Positions 16,159 through 26,302 are shown, numbered from the stretch's first letter. The stretch: DNA of 64,000 nucleotides from Pseudomonadota bacterium (GCA_021777555.1 JAJYDK010000010.1:43259-107258), one strand, 5' to 3'. Notes: generated by a model not told the origin, from the sequence alone. Numbers and translations are program-made.

Positions 16159-18999
16159 TCAGGTGAGATCCGGCTCGCCACAATGGCGCAGGATATGCGC
16201 GCGCGCCTCATCCCTCAGGCGCACGGCCGCCGCAAAGACGTCCTCCCGCTCGCCGGCGCAGAGCGGCGGACCGATCACCGCATGGACCGGGGCTCGGCGG
16301 GGCAGCCACCGGCCTTCGCGCATGACGTCCCGGGTCCCGCGTAATGCGACGGCGATGACGGGAACCCGGGCGGCGGCGGCGGCCTGGAAGGCCCCGAGAT
16401 GGAAGGCGCGCAGCCCGGTCACGCCCGTGAACGTGCCCTCTGGAAACAGCACCAGGGAATCTCCGCCTCGAAGCGCTTCGGTGAGCCGCCCGACTTCGGC
16501 GGTGCTCTCTCCGGGGGCGAACCGCTCGATGAACACGGTTCCCATCCTGCGCAGATACCCCCCCAGCACCGGTACCCGCGCGAGCTCCGCCTTCGCCCCG
16601 AAACGATGGCGCTCCCTCAGCAGGGCGCTGATCAGCAGGCTGTCCACATAACTTGCGTGGTTGACCACGAGAACATGGGGCGTTCGCAGATCGCCCTGCC
16701 CCTGCCACGTGGCAACGAGCGGGAAGCGCAACACACGCACAACCCGGGCCGCCGCCCGATGATTGAGCCGCCAGCGCCGCAGCGGACTGCCCACGCATCC
16801 GGTGAGCACCACCGTCGGGAGGGCGAAGACCAGCAGGACACCCCAGGCGCACAGACCGAACATCACGCCCATCGCCCTCTCGAGACGCCGATGCGCCGCG
16901 AGCGAGACGCTGCCGCGGAACAGCCGCAGCATCTGCACGAAGGGGCTTCTCGGAGCCCGTCCGAGCGCGCCCTCCAGGTACGCCTGGCGGGTGGCGGCAC
17001 GACGCAATTTTCCGCTCGAGGTCTTGAGCACGCTGTGCGGCGCGAGCAGCAGAACCTCATCCGCCGGCTCTCCCAGGGTGCTCGTGATGCGCTCCATGAT
17101 CCGTCTCGTCAAGGCGTCGCGTTGCGACGCATCGCTCACGCGCGTTTCCGCCACGACGATGAGCCGCTCAGTGCCGATCGCGTCGGCCATCGCGCCGAAG
17201 ACCGCCACACAGCCCTTGCGGACGCCCTCGATCGCTCCGACTGCGCTTTCGATTTCCTCCGGATAGATGTGCCTCCCGCGCCGGATGACCATGTCCTTGG
17301 CACGGCCGGTGATATAGAGCTCGCCGGCGGCGATGTAGGCCCTGTCGCCGGTATTGCGCCAGTTCCCGCTGAGCAGGCGCGCGGTCGCATCCGCATTTCG
17401 GTAGTAACCGCCGGTGGCGGAAGGACCCTCGAACTGCAGCGCCCCCTCGGTTCGCTCGGCAACCTCGGCGCCCCGCTCATCGACGATGCGCAGACGGTAG
17501 CCGGCCAGCGGCCTGCCGCTTGACACGAAGGCAATCGCCTGCGATGCGCCGACCGGCACCGGTTGGGCACGCCCGCTGCGCGAGAGCAGTTCCCGGTCGA
17601 TCCGATCCACCAGAGGTCCGCGGCCGAGCGGCGGGAAGGTGAGCCCCACGCCCACCTCGGCGAGTCCGTACACCGGCGTCAGCGCCTGCGGAGGCAAGCC
17701 GCACGGGGCGAAGCGCCGCAGAAAGCGCTCGATCGTTTCGGGGTAGACCGGCTCGGCGCCGTTGAAGGCAATGCGTAGCGAGGACAGATCCAGCCCTGTC
17801 AATTCCTCGTCCGACACGCGTTGCGCGGCGAACTCGTAGCCGAAATTGGGCGCGGCGGTCAGCGTGCCGCGATACTCGCCGATCGCGCGCAGCCAGCGCG
17901 CCGGCCGCGCCAGAAACGCGTCCGGCGGCATGAGGACGAGAAGGCAGCCGTGGTAGAGCGAGCCGAGCCAGGCGCCGATCAGTCCCATGTCGTGATAGAG
18001 GGGGAGCCAGCTCACGAAGACATCCCGATCGCTCGCACCGATGGCAGTCCCCATTGCGCGGATGTTCGCCAACAGCTGGCCATGGGTGAGAACGACCCCT
18101 TTCGGCGATCCGGTGCTGCCGGAGGTGTACTGCAACAGGGCGATAGAGTCCCCCGAGAGCGGCATCGGCGCCGGCCCGGCCTCGCCCCCTCGCCCGAGGT
18201 CCGCGACCGTGAGAATGTGGCGCAGCGCGCGCACGCGGGATTTCAGCCAATGGGCCAATCGATGCGCTTCCCGGACGGTGATCAGGGCTTCGGCGCCCGC
18301 GTTGGCCAGGATCTCGGTGTGCCGGCGCACGTGATCCTCCAGCTGGTGACCGTGGGCGGGCGGATAGAGGGGCACGGGGAGGAGTCCCGCGAGCAGCACG
18401 CCAAAGAAGACGTGGAGGTAGTCCACCGAGGTGGGCAACATCAGCGCCACCGGCGCGCCGCGCGAGAGGCCGTACCGGCCGAGCCCGGCGGCGATGGCCC
18501 GCGCGCCCTCGAGAAGCGCCGCGTAGCTCAATTCTCGGGGTCCGGAGTCCCCGAGCACGATGGCATGCGTGGCCCCGGGGTGGCGATCGACTCGCCAACT
18601 CAGCGCTTCTGTCAGGGTGCGCGCCTCATCGGGCGCCGCGCCGTCTGCGCGGGGCAAGGCCCGCACGCTGACCGCGGGAGCGCCGAAGAGGCGGGCCCCG
18701 GCCGGCCGGACGGCCTTCGGGGCATCGCTCAGCACTCTCAGCAGGTCCCCGAGGGTTTCGGCGCCATCGAGCGCCGCCGCGGAAAGCTCGATCCCGAGCG
18801 CCTCCTCGAGCCGATTGACGAGCTCGGCACGCGCAAGGCTGTCGAACCCGAGATCCGCATCGAGACGGCTCCGCGGATGCAGAACGGGGGATGGAGCCTT
18901 GCGATGCAGCTCCCGGTAGAGCGCATCGATCACCGACTCGGCGATCCTCTCCCGGGCGTCAGCGGCCGGCAGCGGATTCGGATCGGGAACGGGCGACAT
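16159..18999 (-). CDS. ACP / fatty acyl-AMP ligase / PlsC acyltransferase fusion
   Basis: A 946-residue three-part enzyme. Residues 15-95 form an acyl carrier protein with the phosphopantetheine site DLGFDSL (Ser54). Residues 130-670 form an AMP-forming ligase (YTSGSTGSPKG at 291-301) whose VPLYPP and RHTEILANAGA text resembles fatty acyl-AMP ligases. Residues 760-946 form a PlsC-type acyltransferase with NHASYVDS (His781, Asp786) and FPEGTFTG. Predicted action: activate a free fatty acid, load it on the internal ACP and hand it to a lysolipid, as in E. coli Aas but with the domains in another order. GGCGGGA lies 6 nt before the ATG. The TolC-like gene ends 26 nt upstream, suggesting one transcript. 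Confidence 0.85.
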   Translation of the reverse strand: MSPVPDPNPLPAADARERIAESVIDALYRELHRKAPSPVLHPRSRLDADLGFDSLARAELVNRLEEALGIELSAAALDGAETLGDLLRVLSDAPKAVRPAGARLFGAPAVSVRALPRADGAAPDEARTLTEALSWRVDRHPGATHAIVLGDSGPRELSYAALLEGARAIAAGLGRYGLSRGAPVALMLPTSVDYLHVFFGVLLAGLLPVPLYPPAHGHQLEDHVRRHTEILANAGAEALITVREAHRLAHWLKSRVRALRHILTVADLGRGGEAGPAPMPLSGDSIALLQYTSGSTGSPKGVVLTHGQLLANIRAMGTAIGASDRDVFVSWLPLYHDMGLIGAWLGSLYHGCLLVLMPPDAFLARPARWLRAIGEYRGTLTAAPNFGYEFAAQRVSDEELTGLDLSSLRIAFNGAEPVYPETIERFLRRFAPCGLPPQALTPVYGLAEVGVGLTFPPLGRGPLVDRIDRELLSRSGRAQPVPVGASQAIAFVSSGRPLAGYRLRIVDERGAEVAERTEGALQFEGPSATGGYYRNADATARLLSGNWRNTGDRAYIAAGELYITGRAKDMVIRRGRHIYPEEIESAVGAIEGVRKGCVAVFGAMADAIGTERLIVVAETRVSDASQRDALTRRIMERITSTLGEPADEVLLLAPHSVLKTSSGKLRRAATRQAYLEGALGRAPRSPFVQMLRLFRGSVSLAAHRRLERAMGVMFGLCAWGVLLVFALPTVVLTGCVGSPLRRWRLNHRAAARVVRVLRFPLVATWQGQGDLRTPHVLVVNHASYVDSLLISALLRERHRFGAKAELARVPVLGGYLRRMGTVFIERFAPGESTAEVGRLTEALRGGDSLVLFPEGTFTGVTGLRAFHLGAFQAAAAARVPVIAVALRGTRDVMREGRWLPRRAPVHAVIGPPLCAGEREDVFAAAVRLRDEARAHILRHCGEPDLT

Positions 19000-19025
19000 C
19001 GGATCCCGCCTGCCCGCGGCGCGCC

Positions 19026-20324
19026 TCAGAGCGCCCCTGCCGCATAAGCCAGTCGCAATCGCGAGAGCGCCTCATCGAGCACCGCGTCGTCGTAGTTCTG
19101 CGCCGCACGGGTCTCGAGGGTGACGGCCTCGAGGACCTGGGTGTTGGAGGCGAGGCCCGCTCCGTACAACTCCCGCGAGATGCGCAGGTTCTCGGCCGCC
19201 TGCGCCGTCGCCGAGCGCGAGGCGGCCAGGCGGGCGCGGGCCGCCGAGAGCGCCAGCCAGTCGGCGCGCACCTCGAGCTCGATGCGCGAACGCAGATCCT
19301 CGAGCCGCCGCCGCTCCGCGCGGCTCTGCGCCCGCAAGGCATCGGCCTCGTTCGCGGCCTGCCCGCCGTCGAAGAGCTTCCAGGTGAGTCCCACGCCCAC
19401 CGTCGAGAAGTTCTCGCGATTGAGGATCTGGTTGTCGAAATGCGTGACTCCGCCTACCGCGGCAAGCTGCGGCAGTCGCTTCGCGGTCTCGGCGCGCGCC
19501 CGCGAGGCAAGCGAGCCGGCCTCGGAGGCGAGCGCGGTGAGTTCGTTGCGCGAGGCGAGCGCCCGCTGCACGAGCGAGGTGAGCGGCAGATCATCGACCG
19601 CAAAGGCCGGAAGCTCCTGTGCGAGCCGCGGCACGCGCTCGAGCGGCTCTCCGATCAGGCGGTTGTAGTCGGCCCGCGCGATGTCCACCGCATTGGCGGC
19701 GCTCACCCGTCCCTCCTCGGCATTGGCCAAGGCGACTTCGGCGGCGAGCAGATCGCTCTTGGCCACCAGCTGGCGGTGAAACTTGGCCTGCACGTCCCGC
19801 AGGTGCGCATGCAGGCTCGTGACGGCCGAGTCGGCCACCTTGAGGCGGCTCTGAGCCCGCAGCACCCCGACATAGGCCTGCGCCACCGCCAGCTTCAGGT
19901 CCGCGACCGTGGCCCGCTCGTCAGCGGAGGCGGCCGAGACTCCGGACTTTGCGGCATCGATCCCCGCCGTGATCGCCCCGCCGCTGTAGATCGGGATCTT
20001 CATCTGCACCGTGCCGCTGACATACTGATTGTTGCGGAAGATGGGACCCGAACGGAATGACAGCGCGGGCGTCACCACATCGAGCTCCGGCGCCTGGCCG
20101 AGATGCGTGTAACCGACATTGGCGCTCACGCTCGGCCAGCGTGCATCGCGCGCCGCGCGCTCCCGGTCGCGAGCGCTCTGCACCTCCGCCACGGCCGCCG
20201 CCAAGCTCTGATTGCGCGCAATGGCCATCCGCCAGGCCTGTTGCAGTGTCTCGGAAAGCGCGGGCCTCGCCGCAACCGCCATCACCAGCGCCGCGATGAT
20301 GCCGCGTGCACGCGATGATCTCAT
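19026..20324 (-). CDS. TolC-family outer membrane efflux protein, SQR cluster
   Basis: A 432-residue outer-membrane factor with a signal peptide (GIIAALVMAVAARPALS). It shows the TolC duplicated pattern of long helices and short strands, for example NQSLAAAVAEVQSARDRERA near the N-terminus. It should form the trimeric exit duct for the RND pump encoded two genes upstream. Its ATG overlaps the SQR stop as ATGA, so translation is coupled. In-frame codons further upstream lie inside the SQR gene and are rejected. Confidence 0.85.
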   Translation of the reverse strand: MRSSRARGIIAALVMAVAARPALSETLQQAWRMAIARNQSLAAAVAEVQSARDRERAARDARWPSVSANVGYTHLGQAPELDVVTPALSFRSGPIFRNNQYVSGTVQMKIPIYSGGAITAGIDAAKSGVSAASADERATVADLKLAVAQAYVGVLRAQSRLKVADSAVTSLHAHLRDVQAKFHRQLVAKSDLLAAEVALANAEEGRVSAANAVDIARADYNRLIGEPLERVPRLAQELPAFAVDDLPLTSLVQRALASRNELTALASEAGSLASRARAETAKRLPQLAAVGGVTHFDNQILNRENFSTVGVGLTWKLFDGGQAANEADALRAQSRAERRRLEDLRSRIELEVRADWLALSAARARLAASRSATAQAAENLRISRELYGAGLASNTQVLEAVTLETRAAQNYDDAVLDEALSRLRLAYAAGAL

Positions 20325-21601
20325 GGCTTGGTGCCCTTGAGCGAAACGATGCCGAGGAGCTTGAGCACGTATTTCTCGTAGACGGGCGTAGTCGATCCGG
20401 TGCGGATCTTGCGCAGGAAGTACTTCTCGAACGCGATCTTGCCAAGATGCACCCACTTGCCGACCTTTGCCCAGGTGACATTGCGCGGCGGGATCTCCGG
20501 CAGCGCCACGAACGCCGCTCCGGTGTCGCCGAAGTCGGCGAGGCATATGGCATTCCAGGTCGCCCGCGCGTTCGCCGCCCGCCCGCCGATATCCGCGGCG
20601 ACGTTCTCGCAGATTGCCGTCACCATCGACTCGATCATGTAGCCGGTCTTCGGCGCACCGGTCGGCACCGGGGTCGCCTCGACGGGAGGGATGGCCACGC
20701 ACACCCCGGCCGAGAATATGTTGGGGTACTTCGTGGATCGCTGGTGCTCGTCGATGAGCACGAAGCCGCGCGCGTTGCACAGCCCGGGAACGGCGGCCAC
20801 CGCATCCACGCCCTTGAACGCCGGCAGCACCATCGCGAACCGGAAGGCCACCTGATGCTCCTTTCGAGGCTTGCCGTCCTCGTCATGCTCGAGCACCGTC
20901 ATGGACTCCCCGCCGACGGCGCTCACCTTGGCGTTGGTGATCCATTTGATGTGGCGCTGGCGAAGCTCGGATTCCATCAGGCCCTTGCTGTCGCCCACGC
21001 CGCCGAGGCCCATGTGCCCGATATACGGCTCGCTCGTGACAAAGGTCATCGGCACGCGGTCGCGGATCTTGCGCTTGCGAAGATCTGCATCGACGATCAT
21101 CGCGAACTCATACGCCGGTCCGAAGCAACTCGCCCCCTGTGCCGCCCCGATCACGACCGGTCCCGGCCGCTCGAGGAACAGCTGGTATCTCTCCCAGGCG
21201 CGCACGGCGTGCTCCTGGGTGCACACCGATTCCGTATGCCCATCGGGCCCGAGGCCCGGCACCTCATCGAAGGCGAGCTTCGGTCCCGTCGCGATCACCA
21301 GATAGTCGTAATCGAGGGAGCGGCCGTCTGCGAGCGTGAGCGTGCGCCGCTCGGCGTCGATCGAGACGACCGGGTGGTCGATCCAGTCGATTCCCTTGGC
21401 CGCGAGCGGCTCGCGCAGCGCGATGCGGGTCTTGGCGAGATTCCGCCAGCCTACGGCCACCCAGGGATTGGACGGAGTGAACTCAAAGTATGGCGACGAT
21501 CCGATGAGCGTGACGCGGTGCGCCTTGCTGAGACGCTTGCGCATCTCGTAGGCGCACGGCACTCCGCCCAGGCCCGCACCGATGATGGCGACATGTGCCA
21601 T
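20321..21601 (-). CDS. sqr: type I sulfide:quinone oxidoreductase
   Basis: A 426-residue membrane-associated flavoprotein that oxidises sulfide to polysulfide or persulfide and reduces quinone. From memory the sequence aligns almost throughout with Acidithiobacillus ferrooxidans SQR (PYFEFTPSNPW, ATGPKLAFDEVPG, ASCFGPAYEFAM, VPTGAPKTGYMIESM). All three redox cysteines are present at 127, 159 and 353 (128, 160 and 356 in the reference). FAD binds at IIGAGLGG. The start at 21601 aligns with the family (MAHV). The gene lies between the RND pump and the TolC-like gene, and upstream a persulfide-sensor-like regulator faces the cluster, so sulfide control is likely. Confidence 0.92.
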   Translation of the reverse strand: MAHVAIIGAGLGGVPCAYEMRKRLSKAHRVTLIGSSPYFEFTPSNPWVAVGWRNLAKTRIALREPLAAKGIDWIDHPVVSIDAERRTLTLADGRSLDYDYLVIATGPKLAFDEVPGLGPDGHTESVCTQEHAVRAWERYQLFLERPGPVVIGAAQGASCFGPAYEFAMIVDADLRKRKIRDRVPMTFVTSEPYIGHMGLGGVGDSKGLMESELRQRHIKWITNAKVSAVGGESMTVLEHDEDGKPRKEHQVAFRFAMVLPAFKGVDAVAAVPGLCNARGFVLIDEHQRSTKYPNIFSAGVCVAIPPVEATPVPTGAPKTGYMIESMVTAICENVAADIGGRAANARATWNAICLADFGDTGAAFVALPEIPPRNVTWAKVGKWVHLGKIAFEKYFLRKIRTGSTTPVYEKYVLKLLGIVSLKGTKP

Positions 21602-21671
21602 GGCAACCCCCAGGAGAGACGATCTCGCGTGCAAGTGACGTGAATGGGAACCGGGATGGCGCGGCCGTCAC

Positions 21672-24600
21672 TCATGAGCCTGCGCCCCGAGCGCGCAGCG
21701 CGCGCGCTTCCTTCCGCTTCAGGTAGGCGTAATAGAGGACCGGGATCACGATCAATGTCAGCAGCGTCGAGACGAAGATGCCGAACAGGAGCGACACCGC
21801 GAGCCCGTTGAAGATCGGGTCGGGAAGGATGAACATGGCGCCGAGCATGGCCGCGACCGCCGTCAGCGCGATCGGCTTGGCGCGGATCGCTCCGGCGCGC
21901 ACCACCGCCTCCTCGATGGGGAAGCCGGCGCGCACCGCCCCGTCGATGAAATCGACCAGCAGGATGGAATTGCGCACGATGATGCCCGCGAGAGCGATCA
22001 TGCCGATCATCGATGTGGCCGTGAACTGATCCCCGAGCAGCGCATGCCCGGGCAGCACGCCGATGATGGTGAGCGGAATCGGCGCCATGATGATGAGCGG
22101 CACCATGTAGGAGCCGAACTGCGCCACGATCAGCAGATAGATCAGCGCGAGACCCACCGAGTAGGCGATTCCCATGTCGCGGAAGGTCTCGTAGGTGATC
22201 TGCCACTCCCCGCTCCATTTGAGCGAGAAGCGGCTCGGATTGGACGGAACACTGATGAATCGCTGCTCGAGCGGCTGGCCGGCGACGGTGAGCCGGCGCA
22301 GCCTCGCGGAGATGTCGAACATGCCATAGAGCGGGCTGTCGAGCGGTCCGGCCATGTCCCCCATGACATAGGTCACCGGCATGAGGTCCTTGTGATAGAT
22401 CGCCCCGTCCCACACGCTCCTGTGCACGCGCACCAGCTCCGAGAGCGGCACCAGCGCCCCATCCGCGGCCCGCACCCGCAGCGCCAGCAGTCTCGTCATT
22501 CGCGCCTGGTCGGCCGGAGAAAGCTCGAGCCTCACCGGGATCAATTCGCGCTCGCGGCCGATGTGCACGTAGGTCGCATCGAAGCCCGAGAGCGCCATGG
22601 CGAGCGTGCGGGTGATCTGCGCCTGCGAGACCCCGAGGAGCGAAGCCTTCTGCCGCTCGACATCGATCACGAGCCTCCTCGAGCGCGCATCGACGCTGTC
22701 ATCCGTATCGACGATGTCGGGCGTCGTGTCGAACACCTTGCGGATGCGCAGCGCGAGCTGCCGCTGCATGGCATAGCTCGGCCCGAAGATCTCCGCGACG
22801 ATGGGCGCGAGAACCGGCGGTCCGGGCGGCACTTCGACCACCTGCAACGAGGCGCCGAACCTGCGGGCCACCGCCGCGAGCGCCGGCCGGACTGCGAGCG
22901 CGATGGCGTGACTCTGGCGATGACGCTTGTCCTTGGGGATCAGTTCCACGGCGATCTCGCCGTATCGCGGGCCCTGGCGCAGGTAGTACTGGCGCACCAG
23001 GCCGTTGAAATTCACCGGCGCATGGGTCCCGGCGTACACCTGGTAGTCGGTCACCTCCGGCACCCGCGCGATCACCTGCGCGAGCGCATCGAGCACGCGG
23101 GCGGTTGTTTCGACGGTCGTGCCGACCGGCATCTCCACCACCACCTCGAATTCCGATTTGTTGTCGAAGGGCAGCATCTTCATGACCACGGTCTTGGTCA
23201 CGACGAGGCCCACCGCGACCACGATCGCCGCGACGATCGCCCAATAGAGCCGGTGGCGCCGCTTGCGCCCGGCGGGGCCGGCGAGAAACGGCCCGACCAG
23301 GCGTTGAAACAGCCTGAGCAGCGGCGGGTCCGCGGCGTGCTCCGTGGCCGGTATGTGGCTGTGCGAGAGGAGCTTGCGGCACAGCCACGGGGTGAACATC
23401 AGCGCCACGCCGAGCGAGATCAACATGCCGGAGCTGGCGTTGATCGGGATGGGGCTCATGTAGGGCCCCATCAGACCGCCGACGAAGGCCATCGGCAGGA
23501 GCGCGGCGATCACCGTGAAGGTGGCGAGAATGGTCGGTCCGCCGACCTCATCGACCGCCACAGGAATGATGTCGCTCAGCGTGCCGCCGCCCAGGCGCGC
23601 GTGCCGATGGATGTTCTCGACCACGACGATCGCATCGTCCACCAGGATGCCGATCGAGAAGATGAGCGCGAACAGCGACACCCTGTTGATGGTGAAGCCC
23701 CAGGCCCAGGAGGCGAACAGCGTCGCCGCCAGGGTCACCCCGACCGCCGCGCCCACCACCAGCGCCTCGCGCCGGCCCATGGTGAGAATGACGAGCAGCA
23801 CGACCGATACGGTGGCGAAGATGAGCTTCTCGATGAGCTTCATCGCCTTCTCATCGGCCGTATGCCCGTAGTCGCGCGTGACCGTGACGTTCACACCCGC
23901 CGGGATGTAGGTTCCGCGCAGCTGCTGCACCCGCTTGATCACCTCATCGGCGATGGTGCTGGCGTTGGTGCCGGTCTTCTTGGCGATCTCGATGGTGACG
24001 GCCGGCGCGTAGCTCACCTTGGTCAGGTCGCGCGTGGCCGCGCCCGGCCCCGTGCCGAACCATACGTACGACTGCGGCGCATCGGGCGCGAAGGCGACGT
24101 CTGCAACGTCGGCCAGGTACACCGGCCGCCCCGCGTGCACGCCGACCACCAGATGCGCCACCTCCTCCCGGCCGGCGAGAAACTGTCCGGCCTCAACCGG
24201 GATCACCCGGTTGCCGCCGATGAGCGAGCCGGCCTGAAGTGTCAGGTTGGCCGCCTCGAGAGAATGCGCGATATCGCCCGGGGCGAGTCCGTAGACGGCG
24301 AGCTTGCTCGGATCGAGACGCACGCGCACGAGGCTTTGGGGGGCTCCGATCACCGCGACCCGGCGTGTTCCGGGCACTCGCTTCAGCTGCGTCTCGATCG
24401 AGCGGGCGACCTGCCCGAGCTGGTACGAGCCGCGCTGCCCGTCCTTCGTCCACAAAGTGAGCGTCAGGATGGGCACATCGTCGATGCCCATCGGGCGCAC
24501 CAGCGGCCGCAGGATGCCGGAGTTGGCGGGCCACAGGTCGCGATGCGAGTAGATCGCGTTGTACAGCCGCACGATGGCCGTGGTGCGCGACTGGCCCACC

Positions 24601-24908
24601 TCGTATTCCACCGTGAGGACCGCGAGCCCCGGTCGCGAGACCGAATAGATGTGTTTGACTCCGCGGATCTCCCCCAGCACCTGCTCCATGGGCGTGGTCA
24701 CCTGGCGCTCCACCTGCCTCGAAGAGGCGCCCGGGAACGGGATGAATACGTTGGCGAACGTGACCTTGATCTGAGGGTCTTCCTCGCGCGGGGTGATGGC
24801 GAGGGCGAACAGCCCCATGGCCACCGCCAGGATCGCGAGCAGCGGGGTGATCTGGTTGTGCAGGAAGCGGCTCGCGAGGCGGCCGCTGAAGCCGAGCTGC
24901 CCGCTCAT
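21672..24908 (-). CDS. RND efflux pump inner-membrane subunit, SQR cluster
   Basis: A 1078-residue proton-driven transporter of the HAE type. The TM4 segment GILVDDAIVVVENIHRH carries the Asp pair of drug exporters rather than the metal-exporter pattern. Two large periplasmic loops follow TM1 and TM7. The start MSGQLGFSGRL at 24908 follows a GGGGGG ribosome site. It is third in a leftward run: DUF2892 protein, membrane-fusion protein, this pump, SQR, TolC-like protein. The cargo is unknown; the company of SQR suggests sulfur compounds or products of sulfide stress, which is inference only. Confidence 0.88.
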   Translation of the reverse strand: MSGQLGFSGRLASRFLHNQITPLLAILAVAMGLFALAITPREEDPQIKVTFANVFIPFPGASSRQVERQVTTPMEQVLGEIRGVKHIYSVSRPGLAVLTVEYEVGQSRTTAIVRLYNAIYSHRDLWPANSGILRPLVRPMGIDDVPILTLTLWTKDGQRGSYQLGQVARSIETQLKRVPGTRRVAVIGAPQSLVRVRLDPSKLAVYGLAPGDIAHSLEAANLTLQAGSLIGGNRVIPVEAGQFLAGREEVAHLVVGVHAGRPVYLADVADVAFAPDAPQSYVWFGTGPGAATRDLTKVSYAPAVTIEIAKKTGTNASTIADEVIKRVQQLRGTYIPAGVNVTVTRDYGHTADEKAMKLIEKLIFATVSVVLLVILTMGRREALVVGAAVGVTLAATLFASWAWGFTINRVSLFALIFSIGILVDDAIVVVENIHRHARLGGGTLSDIIPVAVDEVGGPTILATFTVIAALLPMAFVGGLMGPYMSPIPINASSGMLISLGVALMFTPWLCRKLLSHSHIPATEHAADPPLLRLFQRLVGPFLAGPAGRKRRHRLYWAIVAAIVVAVGLVVTKTVVMKMLPFDNKSEFEVVVEMPVGTTVETTARVLDALAQVIARVPEVTDYQVYAGTHAPVNFNGLVRQYYLRQGPRYGEIAVELIPKDKRHRQSHAIALAVRPALAAVARRFGASLQVVEVPPGPPVLAPIVAEIFGPSYAMQRQLALRIRKVFDTTPDIVDTDDSVDARSRRLVIDVERQKASLLGVSQAQITRTLAMALSGFDATYVHIGRERELIPVRLELSPADQARMTRLLALRVRAADGALVPLSELVRVHRSVWDGAIYHKDLMPVTYVMGDMAGPLDSPLYGMFDISARLRRLTVAGQPLEQRFISVPSNPSRFSLKWSGEWQITYETFRDMGIAYSVGLALIYLLIVAQFGSYMVPLIIMAPIPLTIIGVLPGHALLGDQFTATSMIGMIALAGIIVRNSILLVDFIDGAVRAGFPIEEAVVRAGAIRAKPIALTAVAAMLGAMFILPDPIFNGLAVSLLFGIFVSTLLTLIVIPVLYYAYLKRKEARALRARGAGS

Positions 24909-24945
24909 GCCGGGCCCCCGGCGCGACCGCGCGCCGCCTCGGCGC

Positions 24946-26019
24946 TCATCGCGGCGTCCCTGACACGCCCGGGAAGGGCTCGAGGCGCTGCATGGCCGCG
25001 AGCGGCTCGAGCGCAACGCGATCGCCCGCCACCAGTCCGGAGAGCACCTCGATGCGATCTCCGAGGCGCTCGCCCAGGCGCACCTGCTGCATCAGCACGT
25101 TGCCGTTGGGCTGGACGAGGTAGACCGCCGTGACTTCGCTGCGGCGCACGATGGCCCGTGCCGGCACGAGCAGCGCGGCGCTTCGCCCGGTGGTGAACGC
25201 CACCTGCACGATCTCGCCGGGATAAAGACCGGTGATCTCGTTCGGCAGCCTGAGTCGGACGGTGAACGTGTTGGACAGCGAGGATGCCACCGGGAAGACG
25301 GTCACGTGCGTCGCGGGAATCGCCCGGCCCTCGAGAAACACGGTACCGGCGTTCGCCTTGCGCACCGCGCCGGCGATCGACTGGGGGATGCTCACCACGA
25401 CACGCAGATCCCCCAGCGAGGCCACTTTCATCAGGGGCGTTCCCGGGGCCACCGCCTCGCCGGCCTGCACCAGCCGTTCGGCGATCACTCCCGCATAGGG
25501 CGCCCGTATCTGCGTGTAGGCGACGCCCTCGCCGGCGCTGACGACCGCGGCCCGGGCCGCATTCAGCTGGGCCACCGCGGCGTCTCGATCGGCCGTCACC
25601 CGGTCGAAGTCCGCCTTCGGCACCACCTGCCGCTCGTACATGTCGCGAATGCGTCGATAGCGCGTCTGCGCCTCCGTGGCCCTGGCCTCGGCCGCGTGCA
25701 ACGCGGCCCGCGCCTGAGTCAGATCGGCGCGCTGGATGGTGGAGCGGAGCCGCATGAGCAACGCGCCAGCGGGCACGACATCGTCCACATCGTGATAGAC
25801 GGATGCGACACGCCCGGAGGTCTGGGCGGTCACCGTCGCCCGGTTGACCGCCTGGACGACACCATCGAAGCGCCGTTGCGCGGAGGTCTGCTCGGGCTCG
25901 ACCAGCACCGATGCGAGGGACGCCTCGCTCCGGGCGGGCGGCGGAGCATGCCGCGCGCCGCATCCCGAGAGCACCCCTGCCGCCAGAATGGCGGCCAGCC
26001 TGAACCGTGACCCTCTCAT
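24946..26019 (-). CDS. RND membrane-fusion lipoprotein, SQR cluster
   Basis: A 357-residue periplasmic adaptor. The signal ends at the lipobox LSGC, which would anchor it to the inner membrane. A biotinyl-lipoyl-like half (TAQTSGRVASVYHDVDD), a helical hairpin around residues 95-150, and the second lipoyl half with IRAPYAGVIAERLVQAGEAV follow in order. It should link the RND pump to the TolC-like protein. The start at 26019 is fixed by the lipoprotein signal; the gene follows the DUF2892 stop by 26 nt and precedes the pump by 37 nt. Confidence 0.87.
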   Translation of the reverse strand: MRGSRFRLAAILAAGVLSGCGARHAPPPARSEASLASVLVEPEQTSAQRRFDGVVQAVNRATVTAQTSGRVASVYHDVDDVVPAGALLMRLRSTIQRADLTQARAALHAAEARATEAQTRYRRIRDMYERQVVPKADFDRVTADRDAAVAQLNAARAAVVSAGEGVAYTQIRAPYAGVIAERLVQAGEAVAPGTPLMKVASLGDLRVVVSIPQSIAGAVRKANAGTVFLEGRAIPATHVTVFPVASSLSNTFTVRLRLPNEITGLYPGEIVQVAFTTGRSAALLVPARAIVRRSEVTAVYLVQPNGNVLMQQVRLGERLGDRIEVLSGLVAGDRVALEPLAAMQRLEPFPGVSGTPR

Positions 26020-26045
26020 GTGTCGCCCGCCTTGCGTGGTCCGCC

Positions 26046-26246
26046 TCAGAACGCTGCGCCCGGCTTGACGCCGAGCCGTTTCAGCAACATCGCGAGCGGG
26101 CAGAGGCCGGTGAATGCCGCCTGCAGCAGGTTCGCGCCCACGAAAAGCGGCAGCAGCAGCCACCACGGATTGACCAGCCAGCCGAGCAGAGTCCCGATGA
26201 GCACCACTGTCCCGGCGAAGACGAATACAACGCGATCGATTGACAT
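26046..26246 (-). CDS. DUF2892 / YgaP-like two-helix membrane protein
   Basis: A 66-residue inner-membrane protein with two hydrophobic segments around LIGTLLGWLVNPWWLLLPLF and the conserved NLLQAAFTGLCPLAMLLKRLG. This is the membrane module found at the C-terminus of the YgaP rhodanese and as a stand-alone gene in sulfide operons. The Cys in GLCP is conserved in the family. It is the first gene of the leftward SQR/RND run, directly behind the operator-bearing promoter. The precise role is unknown. Confidence 0.82.
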   Translation of the reverse strand: MSIDRVVFVFAGTVVLIGTLLGWLVNPWWLLLPLFVGANLLQAAFTGLCPLAMLLKRLGVKPGAAF

Positions 26247-26302
26247 AGCGGCCTCCAGTGCGGCGCGGCGGACGGCACGATTCGCTCCGTCCCGACCGGA
26301 TA

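Noticed and set aside
22044..25133. A 1029-codon open frame on the plus strand
   Set aside because: It runs antisense through the RND pump, whose frame gives clear RND motifs. In GC-rich DNA the opposite frame stays open by codon bias; the product is His/Arg/Asp-rich with no motif.
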